From: Pseudomonadota bacterium
GTDB lineage: Bacteria; Pseudomonadota; Alphaproteobacteria; Azospirillales; Azospirillaceae
DNA length: 5,765 bases
Assembly: GCA_023416195.1 (NCBI GenBank)
Contig: JAEZID010000377.1
Coordinates: 1 to 5,765 of the forward strand
Direction of reading: 5' to 3'
The position numbers were made by a program, and so were the translations under genes. Positions 1 to 4,738 of this stretch are shown here, one piece after another. The notes below the pieces were generated by a model. It was not told the DNA's origin. It worked only from the letters and a program-made list of their open reading frames with translations, and searched no databases. Each line of letters begins with the position of its first letter. Position 1 is the first letter of the stretch.

Positions 1-417
1 CTCGCCGACCATCTGCTGTCGCGCCGCCACAAGAAGTCGCGCCGCGCCGGCCAGGGCTTCGCCGAGCTGTCCGTCACCGACCGGCACAAGCTGCGCATCA
101 CCCTGAAGAAGCTGCGCTACGCGGCGGAGTTCTTCCGCAGCCTGTACGACGACAAGCCGGCGCGCCGCTACATCCAGCAGCTGTCCGCCTTCCAAGACGC
201 GCTGGGCCACCTGAACGACGTGGCGACGGCGACCCGCCTGCTGCACGAACTGCACGACGACGGCAGCCGCCCCGAACCCGGCGAGCCGCGCGCCGCCGGC
301 ATCGTCATCGGCTGGCACGCGCGCGGCGTGATCGACGCCGAATCGACGCTGGTCGGCCTGTGGGAGGGCTTTGCCGGCGCGAAACCCTTCTGGTCAAAGC
401 CCGAACGGCTGGCGTAG
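1..417 (+). CDS. CHAD-domain protein, C-terminal part (5' end outside window)
   Basis: The frame is open from base 1 to a TAG at 415-417, giving 138 visible residues; the start lies upstream of the window. The visible part is rich in basic residues and has the CHAD pattern: a basic helix beginning HKLRITLKKLRYAAEFF (about residues 30-46), then a helix with the signature LSAFQDALGHLNDVATA (about residues 61-77). CHAD domains are alpha-helical bundles whose conserved His, Lys and Arg residues bind inorganic polyphosphate, and many bacterial members carry an N-terminal CYTH domain. Whether this one does cannot be seen here. The C-terminal tail (VIDAESTLVGLWEGF onward) is typical of the end of the family. 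The protein probably acts in the cytoplasm or on polyphosphate granules. It is followed after 11 nt by a parA-like gene on the same strand, so the two are probably co-transcribed. The family is clear; the physiological role is inferred. Confidence 0.88.
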   Translation, partial: LADHLLSRRHKKSRRAGQGFAELSVTDRHKLRITLKKLRYAAEFFRSLYDDKPARRYIQQLSAFQDALGHLNDVATATRLLHELHDDGSRPEPGEPRAAGIVIGWHARGVIDAESTLVGLWEGFAGAKPFWSKPERLA

Positions 418-428
418 ACTCGTCCGCT

Positions 429-1052
429 ATGCGCACGATCCTGGTCGCCAACATCAAGGGTGGCTGCGGCAAGACCACCATCGCCACGCACCTCGCCGCC
501 GCCTGCGCCGGAGCGGGGCACAGCACCGTGCTGGCCGACGTGGACCGCCAGCGTTCCGCGCTCGGCTGGCTCGACCGCCGTCCGGCCAGCGCGACGGCGC
601 TGCTCGGCCTCGACTGGACCAAGGATGTCACCGGCACCCCGAAGGGCACCCGGCGCCTCGTCATCGACGCGCCGGCCGCGCTGAAGACCAAGCAGATCGA
701 GGAACTGGTCAAGATGGCCGACCTCGTCGTCCTGCCGGTCCTCCCCGGCGCCTTCGACGAGCAGGCGACACGACGCTTCCTCGACAAGCTCGACGAGCTG
801 AAGTCCATCGCCCGGAACAAGACGTCGGTCGCCGTGGTCGGCAACCGCCTACGCCCCCGCACCAAGGCCGCCGACCGCCTGGACCAGTTCCTCGGCGGGG
901 TGGGCCATCGCGTGGTGACCCGCCTGCGCGACAGCCAAATCTACGCGGACGCCGCGGCCTCCGGCCTCAGCCTCTTCGACCTGACGGGGAAACGCGCGGC
1001 GGAGCACCGCGCCGATTGGGTCCCGCTGCTGGCGTACATCGACGAAGCGTAG
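429..1052 (+). CDS. ParA/MinD-family ATPase (orphan ParA)
   Basis: This 207-residue protein has the deviant Walker A motif KGGCGKTT at residues 10-17, with the signature Lys10 that marks ParA/MinD/Soj ATPases. It also has a Walker A' segment (LADVDRQRS, residues 35-43, with Asp37 and Asp39) and a Walker B strand (RRLVIDAPA, residues 75-83). ParA proteins dimerise on ATP and position plasmids, chromosomes or protein complexes on the nucleoid or membrane. I chose the ATG at 429 because the first beta-strand (MRTILVANI) starts there. The in-frame ATG at 360 would overlap the CHAD gene by 58 nt and add residues unlike the family. No strong Shine-Dalgarno sequence precedes 429, so translation may be coupled to the CHAD gene 11 nt upstream. 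No ParB or parS is seen in the window, and the protein is short and has no N-terminal DNA-binding domain. This suggests a cargo-positioning or orphan ParA rather than a full partition system; that role is an inference. Confidence 0.9.
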   Translation: MRTILVANIKGGCGKTTIATHLAAACAGAGHSTVLADVDRQRSALGWLDRRPASATALLGLDWTKDVTGTPKGTRRLVIDAPAALKTKQIEELVKMADLVVLPVLPGAFDEQATRRFLDKLDELKSIARNKTSVAVVGNRLRPRTKAADRLDQFLGGVGHRVVTRLRDSQIYADAAASGLSLFDLTGKRAAEHRADWVPLLAYIDEA

Positions 1053-1130
1053 GTTGGGTTGAGGCGCGGCCGGAACTCGGCGTGTTCACGCGTCGAGGGA
1101 TGTTGGGGTTCGCGGGTGCTCAACCCAACA
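1053..1130. repeat. REP-like nested palindrome after parA
   Basis: Directly after the parA stop, GTTGGGTTGAG (1053-1063) is matched by its perfect reverse complement CTCAACCCAAC (1119-1129). Inside lies a second hairpin: CTCG+GCGTG (1076-1084) pairs with CACGC+CGAG (1087-1091 and 1094-1097), with a 2-nt bulge and a 2-nt gap at the tip. A third arm, TGTTGGG (1101-1107), can compete for CCCAACA (1124-1130). GTTGGGTT...AACCCAAC palindromes resemble dispersed REP-type elements found after genes in many proteobacteria; this comparison is from memory. It may also stabilise or end the parA transcript, but no T-tract follows, so it is not a classical intrinsic terminator. Confidence 0.65.
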
Positions 1131-1181
1131 TTCGCATTTGTAGGAGTATCGGATTGGCTTCTACAGCCAGCACCCGCGCGC

Positions 1182-1208
1182 TTGACATCATGCCAAATCA
1201 AGCATAAT
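1182..1208 (+). promoter_or_regulatory. Sigma70-type promoter for the toxin-antitoxin operon
   Basis: A perfect TTGACA (-35) at 1182-1187 is followed after 15 nt by CATAAT (1203-1208), five of six matches to TATAAT. The spacer is short; a 16- or 17-nt spacer gives poorer -10 hexamers (ATAATT, TAATTT). This is the best promoter-like site on the plus strand of this intergenic region. A start near 1215 would give a leader of about 170 nt before the toxin gene. The call is a pattern match only; no transcript evidence can be seen. Confidence 0.6.
1187..1208. promoter_or_regulatory. Candidate operator palindrome between -35 and -10
   Basis: ATCATGC (1187-1193) and GCATAAT (1202-1208) form an inverted repeat with one mismatched pair and an 8-nt centre. 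It runs from the last base of the -35 box to the end of the -10 box. XRE-type antitoxins usually repress their own operon by binding palindromes that overlap the promoter, so this is a natural operator for the antitoxin encoded at 1755-2069. The assignment is an inference from position and symmetry. Confidence 0.45.
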
Positions 1209-1280
1209 TTGACGGTAGGGCTGTCGTGACCCGGGCTCTAAAATCAGATCCGAATAAGGTTCTGAAAGAATAATTTTGGG

Positions 1281-1433
1281 ATGGAAGTCGCTTCTTTCCG
1301 AAAAGGATTGGTCGTGAAAATCTCGCAACACTCAGCCTTTGGTGGGGGCTGTAAAGGTGAATTGCTCCCAAAGGAGGGGCTTATTTATGCTCTCTACGAA
1401 GAAAGAGGTGGTTTGGATCGCGTCCTCCCTTAA
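1281..1433 (+). CDS. Possible 50-residue upstream ORF overlapping the toxin start
   Basis: ATG at 1281 opens a frame of 50 codons ending in TAA at 1431-1433. It overlaps the first 47 nt of the toxin gene in another frame. A second possible start, GTG at 1314 (39 codons), has a better Shine-Dalgarno sequence: AAAAGGA at 1301-1307, 6 nt upstream. The peptide (starting MEVASFRKGLVV) has no domain I recognise and no obvious signal or membrane segment. If translated, it may serve as a leader whose ribosomes open the hairpins in front of the toxin Shine-Dalgarno sequence. It may equally be a chance open frame in a stretch that is lower in G+C. Low confidence as a real gene. Confidence 0.25.
   Translation: MEVASFRKGLVVKISQHSAFGGGCKGELLPKEGLIYALYEERGGLDRVLP
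1336..1374 (+). promoter_or_regulatory. Leader hairpins that pair or free the toxin ribosome-binding site
   Basis: CCTTTGG (1336-1342) is the perfect reverse complement of CCAAAGG (1368-1374). The stem can extend past a bulged T (1343) by three more pairs, one of them G-U. It pairs the AAGG half of the toxin Shine-Dalgarno AAGGAGG (1371-1377). An alternative stem uses 1343-1349 (TGGGGGC) with 1364-1370 (GCTCCCA), seven pairs with one G-U, and leaves the Shine-Dalgarno free. The two stems share bases and cannot form together. The pairing is seen in the sequence; a regulatory role is inferred and no folding energy was computed. Confidence 0.4.
1371..1377 (+). promoter_or_regulatory. Shine-Dalgarno sequence setting the toxin start
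   Basis: AAGGAGG lies 9 nt before the ATG at 1387. It is the reason for choosing this start over the TTG at 1339, which is in the same frame but has no such signal and would add 16 residues unlike the family. Confidence 0.85.
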
Positions 1434-1758
1434 GGATCTTTCCCGCTTTCCGGACGACGTCAAACAAACCATGGGCTACGGCATTTTCCTGGCCCAGTCT
1501 GGCGACAAGCATCCCGATGCCAAACCTTTGAAGGGCTTCGGCGGGGCTGGTGTTCTGGAAATCGTGGACGATTACGACGGCGACACCTATCGCGCGGTGT
1601 ACACCGTCAAGTTCGACGCATTTGTTTATGTCTTGCACGCCTTTCAGAAGAAATCGAAACGAGGCGCCGCAACGCCCCAGGCGGACATCGAGTTGATCAA
1701 GGCGCGTCTCAAGGCCGCGGAAGACGATCACCGTCGCCGGCAGGAGGATACTGGATGA
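1387..1758 (+). CDS. HigB/RelE-like toxin of the phage Gp49-like family
   Basis: This 123-residue protein matches the Gp49-like (DUF891) branch of the RelE/HigB toxins. It has Trp10 and SSLKDLSRFP (13-22), the hallmark AKPLKGFGGAGVLEIV (45-60), YRAVYTVKF (68-76) and VLHAFQKKSKRG (82-93), then a basic C-terminal helix. Toxins of this superfamily generally cleave mRNA at the ribosome and stop growth until neutralised by the partner antitoxin. The length is usual for the family and no key block is missing, so it looks intact. It is the first gene of a toxin-first operon and overlaps the antitoxin by ATGA. Its own promoter lies about 200 nt upstream, and its Shine-Dalgarno sequence may be partly masked by a leader hairpin. 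mRNA cleavage is family knowledge; it is not shown here. Confidence 0.92.
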   Translation: MLSTKKEVVWIASSLKDLSRFPDDVKQTMGYGIFLAQSGDKHPDAKPLKGFGGAGVLEIVDDYDGDTYRAVYTVKFDAFVYVLHAFQKKSKRGAATPQADIELIKARLKAAEDDHRRRQEDTG

Positions 1759-2069
1759 CCGATGTGACCCCCAGCAGCGGGAACGTGTTCGCGGATCTCA
1801 GCCTGGAGCAGGCCGAGGTTCATCTCGCCAAGGCGCGCATTGCGGCGGAAATCGGCCGCTTGATCCGCGAACGCGAACTGACCCAGAAGGATGCGGCGCA
1901 GCTTCTCGGCGTCGATCAGCCGAAGATTTCCGCCCTGATGCGCGGCAAGCTGACCGGCTTCACGCTCGACCGGCTGCTGCGCTTTCTGACGGATCTGGAC
2001 TGCGACGTGGAGATCACCGTCCGGCCGGCAAAGCGAAAAGGCCAAGGGCACATCGCGGTGGCGGCCTGA
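1755..2069 (+). CDS. XRE-family helix-turn-helix antitoxin
   Basis: This 104-residue protein has an N-terminal helical segment (VFADLSLEQAEVHLAKARI, about residues 11-29) and a helix-turn-helix at about 42-62 (LTQKDAAQLLGV, then DQPKISALMRG). The following LDRLLRFLTDLDCDVEITV block (71-89) is typical of antitoxins paired with Gp49-like toxins. It should bind and neutralise the toxin and repress the operon through its helix-turn-helix. The ATG at 1755 overlaps the toxin stop (ATGA), and AGGAGG at 1742-1747, inside the toxin gene, is its Shine-Dalgarno sequence. Translation is therefore coupled, which suits a protein needed together with the toxin. The C-terminal tail (PAKRKGQGHIAVAA) is basic and probably flexible. 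The toxin-first order is like higBA; the name HigA would be by analogy only. Confidence 0.92.
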   Translation: MTDVTPSSGNVFADLSLEQAEVHLAKARIAAEIGRLIRERELTQKDAAQLLGVDQPKISALMRGKLTGFTLDRLLRFLTDLDCDVEITVRPAKRKGQGHIAVAA

Positions 2070-2086
2070 AGATCCGCTCTCCCGCT

Positions 2087-2101
2087 GTTGCACTTTGCAA
2101 C
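2087..2101. terminator. Short hairpin in the convergent gap (weak terminator candidate)
   Basis: GTTGCA (2087-2092) and TGCAAC (2096-2101) form a perfect 6-bp stem with a CTT loop, 18 nt after the antitoxin stop. It lies in the 120 nt between the convergent antitoxin and tam genes. There is no T-run on either strand, so an intrinsic terminator is only a possibility. I see nothing else convincing in this gap. Confidence 0.25.
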
Positions 2102-2189
2102 CCCCTGCGCAGCCGGGGAGCATCAAACGGTTGCGGCGCCGCCTCGATCCTCGTCAGCTGGAAGGGCCGGTAATTGGCCGTCCGGGCGC

Positions 2190-2954
2190 CTACACCCGCG
2201 CCACGATGAACAGCCGCTTGAACGGGAACAGCGTGTTGCCGTCCGGGTGCTGCGGGTAGGCGGTTTCCAGTTTCGCTCGGTAGGCGGCGAGGAAGGCGTC
2301 CAGCTCCTCGCCGGCCAGGGTCTCCAGCACCGGGACCAGCGTCGTGCCGCGCGTCCATTGCAGCACCGGCACGTCGCCGTTCAGCACTTGCAGATACTCG
2401 GTTTCCCAGATGTCCACGCGCTTGGCCAGCGGGCTCAGCCAGTCATAATAGTCCTGCGGCGCGTGCACCGGCGCGTGGCGCAGCACTTTGTCCAGCTTCG
2501 CCGCCCACGGTCCTTCCGCCGCCGTTTCGTACAGCAGCCGGTGCGACGGCGCGTCGAAGTTGCGGGGCATCTGCACGGCCAGCACGCCGCCGGGGGCCAG
2601 CGTCTCCAGCAGTTCGGGGAACAGCCGCTCGTGATCGTCCAGCCAGTGCAGGGCGGCGTTGGAGATCAGCAGGTCCACCGGCCATTGCGGGCGCCAGGTC
2701 CGCAGGTCGGCGCGCTGCCAGCGCACGCGGGACGCCGTACCCTCCGCCCATGTCAGCATGGCGGGGGAGTTGTCCACGCCCAGCACGTCGGCGTCCGGCC
2801 AGCGCCCGGCCAGCAGACGGGCGAGGTGCCCGCCGCCGCAGCCGAGATCCACGACCGTCCTGGGATCCAGGGAGGGCAGCGCCGCCGCGAGATCGTGTGC
2901 CGGGCGGCGGCGCCAGACGTCGAACAGCTCGTATTGTTCGGGATCCCACGGCAT
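2190..2954 (-). CDS. tam: Trans-aconitate 2-methyltransferase
   Basis: This 254-residue cytoplasmic enzyme matches the E. coli Tam pattern along its whole length and is close to its 252 residues. It transfers a methyl group from S-adenosylmethionine to trans-aconitate (EC 2.1.1.144), a by-product that inhibits aconitase in the citric acid cycle. Visible landmarks are WDPEQY near the N-terminus and the SAM-binding motif VVDLGCGGGH (34-43). These are followed by the acidic Asp61 in GVDNSPAM, RADLRTW (81-87), SNAALHWLDDHERLFP (98-113), GGVLAVQMP (122-130), YYDWLSP (169-175) and the family C-terminus LFIVAR (248-253). A purine-rich GGGAGGG lies about 7 nt before the ATG. It is 29 nt downstream of the small membrane protein gene and may be co-transcribed with it. 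No frameshift or loss is seen. Confidence 0.93.
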   Translation of the reverse strand: MPWDPEQYELFDVWRRRPAHDLAAALPSLDPRTVVDLGCGGGHLARLLAGRWPDADVLGVDNSPAMLTWAEGTASRVRWQRADLRTWRPQWPVDLLISNAALHWLDDHERLFPELLETLAPGGVLAVQMPRNFDAPSHRLLYETAAEGPWAAKLDKVLRHAPVHAPQDYYDWLSPLAKRVDIWETEYLQVLNGDVPVLQWTRGTTLVPVLETLAGEELDAFLAAYRAKLETAYPQHPDGNTLFPFKRLFIVARV

Positions 2955-2983
2955 GTCCGACCCTCCCCCTTCCGATCAGGCGA

Positions 2984-3211
2984 TCAGTGCACCCGGTGTC
3001 CGTCGCCGTGGCCGCGCCGGCGCGCGATTTCCTCGTCCATCCGGTCGTAATGCTTGGTGATCATGGTGAAGATCGCCACCACGCAGCCGACGGCCAGGAT
3101 GATGCCGCCCCAGTAGAACGCCTCGTCCGCCGCGCGCGACGCCGCCAGCAGCCCGATGAAAGCCATCAGGCCCAAGGCGCCCCCGGTGATCCACTTGCCC
3201 GTACCTTCCAC
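2984..3211 (-). CDS. Small two-helix membrane protein of unknown function
   Basis: This 75-residue protein starts with GTG at 3209-3211, supported by GAGGGA about 8 nt upstream; there is no in-frame ATG near the N-terminus. It has two hydrophobic segments, about residues 8-24 (ITGGALGLMAFIGLLAA) and 33-51 (YWGGIILAVGCVVAIFTMI), joined by a short charged loop (SRAADE). The tail is charged and His/Arg-rich (about 53-75), with a YDRMDEEIARRR segment. I do not recognise a named family; it looks like the small conserved inner-membrane proteins common in alphaproteobacteria. It sits between the histidine kinase (84 nt gap) and tam (29 nt gap) on the same strand, and might be co-transcribed with tam. 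The reading frame is supported by the start signal and the clear membrane pattern, but not by a known function. Confidence 0.75.
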   Translation of the reverse strand: MEGTGKWITGGALGLMAFIGLLAASRAADEAFYWGGIILAVGCVVAIFTMITKHYDRMDEEIARRRGHGDGHRVH

Positions 3212-3295
3212 GTCCCGTCCCTCGTCTTGCTTCGTTGCCGGTGGGCCGAATTCTGGGGAACCGCCGTCCGGAAATCAATGCGGCATGGATGAAGC

Positions 3296-4696
3296 TTAGC
3301 CGGGAATCTCCAGGGCGAAGCGCGTCCCCTCGGCCGTGCTCTCCACCAGCCGCAGGTCGCCGCCGTGCGCCCGCAGCACTTCGCGCGCAATGGCAAGGCC
3401 GAGGCCGATCCCGCCCGCCCGCGCCGACCCCGCGAAGGGCTGGAACAGGTTGTCCCGCGCCCGTGGCGGCAGGCCGGGGCCGTCGTCCGCCACCGTCACG
3501 ACCACCACCGCATCCCCCCGCCGTTCCGCCGTCACGGTCACCGCGTCGGCGCCGGCCTGAACCGCGTTGCGCCCCAGATTGACCAGCGCCCGCGCCAGCT
3601 GCGCCGCGTCCGCCCGGACGGTCAGCCCCTCCGGCACCCGGTTGTCCCACCGCGCCTCCACCCGCGACCCGTCCGGCCGCAGGCCGGCCAGCACCGCCGT
3701 GCCGGCCTCCTCGACCAGGGCGCGCACATCCACCTCCGCCCGTGCCAGCGGCAGCACCCCGTCGCGGGTGTAGGCCAGCGTCTGGCCGCACAGCTCGACC
3801 GCCCGGTCGATGGAGGCCAGCAGCCGGGGCGTCACCCGCCGCGCCTCCGGATCGGCGCTTTCGCCCAGCCGTTCGGACAGCAGCGCGGCGGTGGACAGGA
3901 TGGCGCGCAGGTCGTGGTTGATCTTGGCGACGGCGGTGCCCAGCGCGGCAAGCCGCTCCCGCTGGCGCAGCGCGGTGCGCACCGTGTCCTGCATGTCGGC
4001 CAGCTCGCGTTCCGCTATGCCGATCTCGTCGTTGCGGCGGCCCGGTTCGATGGGCGGCGTGGTGTCGGGGGCGCGGCGGAACGCCACCATGCTCGCGGTC
4101 AGCCGCCGCATCGGCCGCACCAGCAGCCCGCTCAGCGCCAGGAACACCAGCCCCGCCGTGATGAAGGAGATCACGATGGACAGCGCCAGGATGCGGCCCG
4201 AAAAGTCCACCATCGCCAAGACCATCGGCCGCTCGTCCATCACCAGCTCGACCCGGTAGGCGGGGTCCTTCGGCGAGGGGCCGATGACCCGGATGACGCG
4301 CCGCCCGCCCGCCGCCAGCGCGTCGAAGGCGTCGGCGATCAGCGTCATCGCCGAGGCGTCGCTGAGGTCGAAGGTGGCGTCCACCTCCGGCGGCATGGAG
4401 CGCGCCAGCATGTAGACGCGCGTGTCCGGCTGGACCAGATCGACCATGTGCGCGCCGACCAGGGCCAGCAGCTTTTCCTGAAGCTCCATCGCCACCCGCA
4501 GATCCGGCGTTGCCTCCACCGACAGCGCGGCGAGGTGCGCGGCGGCCAGCCGCTCCTCCAGATAAGTCAGGCGGAACCGCGCGACCGAGGGCGTGTAGAT
4601 CAGCACCTCGGCCAGCATGACGAACAGCACCGTCAGCACCAGCAGCTTGGCCGACAGGCTTCTCGTCACGGGCGGGAGCGGCATCGCGGCGAACAT
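3296..4696 (-). CDS. Membrane sensor histidine kinase
   Basis: This 466-residue protein has a transmembrane helix at about 18-35, a periplasmic region of about 130 residues (36-167) of unknown ligand, and a second helix at about 168-192. A HAMP-like linker (about 190-243, RPMRRLT) leads to the dimerisation/phosphoacceptor helix with the H-box KINHDLRAIL (258-267; His261). The ATPase domain has an N-box NLGRNAVQ (373-380), the G1 box DDGPGLP (404-410) and the G2 box GGIGLGLAIA (428-437). It should autophosphorylate His261 and pass the phosphate to a response regulator, but none is encoded in the window. Residue 265 is Ala, where most relatives I recall have Asn. Start: ATG at 4694-4696, with a second in-frame ATG at 4682-4684; neither has a clear Shine-Dalgarno sequence. 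The gene starts 42 nt after the flavoprotein stop, so the two may be co-transcribed. Confidence 0.92.
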   Translation of the reverse strand: MFAAMPLPPVTRSLSAKLLVLTVLFVMLAEVLIYTPSVARFRLTYLEERLAAAHLAALSVEATPDLRVAMELQEKLLALVGAHMVDLVQPDTRVYMLARSMPPEVDATFDLSDASAMTLIADAFDALAAGGRRVIRVIGPSPKDPAYRVELVMDERPMVLAMVDFSGRILALSIVISFITAGLVFLALSGLLVRPMRRLTASMVAFRRAPDTTPPIEPGRRNDEIGIAERELADMQDTVRTALRQRERLAALGTAVAKINHDLRAILSTAALLSERLGESADPEARRVTPRLLASIDRAVELCGQTLAYTRDGVLPLARAEVDVRALVEEAGTAVLAGLRPDGSRVEARWDNRVPEGLTVRADAAQLARALVNLGRNAVQAGADAVTVTAERRGDAVVVVTVADDGPGLPPRARDNLFQPFAGSARAGGIGLGLAIAREVLRAHGGDLRLVESTAEGTRFALEIPG

Positions 4697-4738
4697 CCAG
4701 GGGAAGACGCCGCATGCTAAGCCAAGTTCGTGCTGCCG

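Noticed and set aside
1226..1273. Fifteen-codon open frame with a GTG start in the toxin leader
   Set aside because: Too short, with no clear Shine-Dalgarno sequence and no sign of an attenuator; kept out as chance.
1264..1298. GAAAGAA / TTCTTTC inverted repeat in the leader
   Set aside because: Seven A/T-rich pairs around a 21-nt loop are weak and do not connect to any start or promoter signal.
2164..2180. GGCC-n7-GGCC hairpin before the tam stop
   Set aside because: Only four firm pairs and no T-run; not a convincing terminator for either strand.
2088..3050. Open frame of 320 residues on the plus strand opposite tam
   Set aside because: Composition is that of an antisense shadow, and tam on the minus strand is complete and well matched to its family.
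3212..3295. Possible promoter on the minus strand between the kinase and the small protein (TTGATT and AGAATT, 18 nt apart)
   Set aside because: The -10 match is poor and the region is short; it cannot be told apart from chance.
3365..4720. Long open frame of 451 residues on the plus strand, opposite the histidine kinase
   Set aside because: It has a low-complexity, Arg/His/Gln-rich composition typical of the complement of a GC-rich gene and no domain; the minus-strand kinase explains the region fully.
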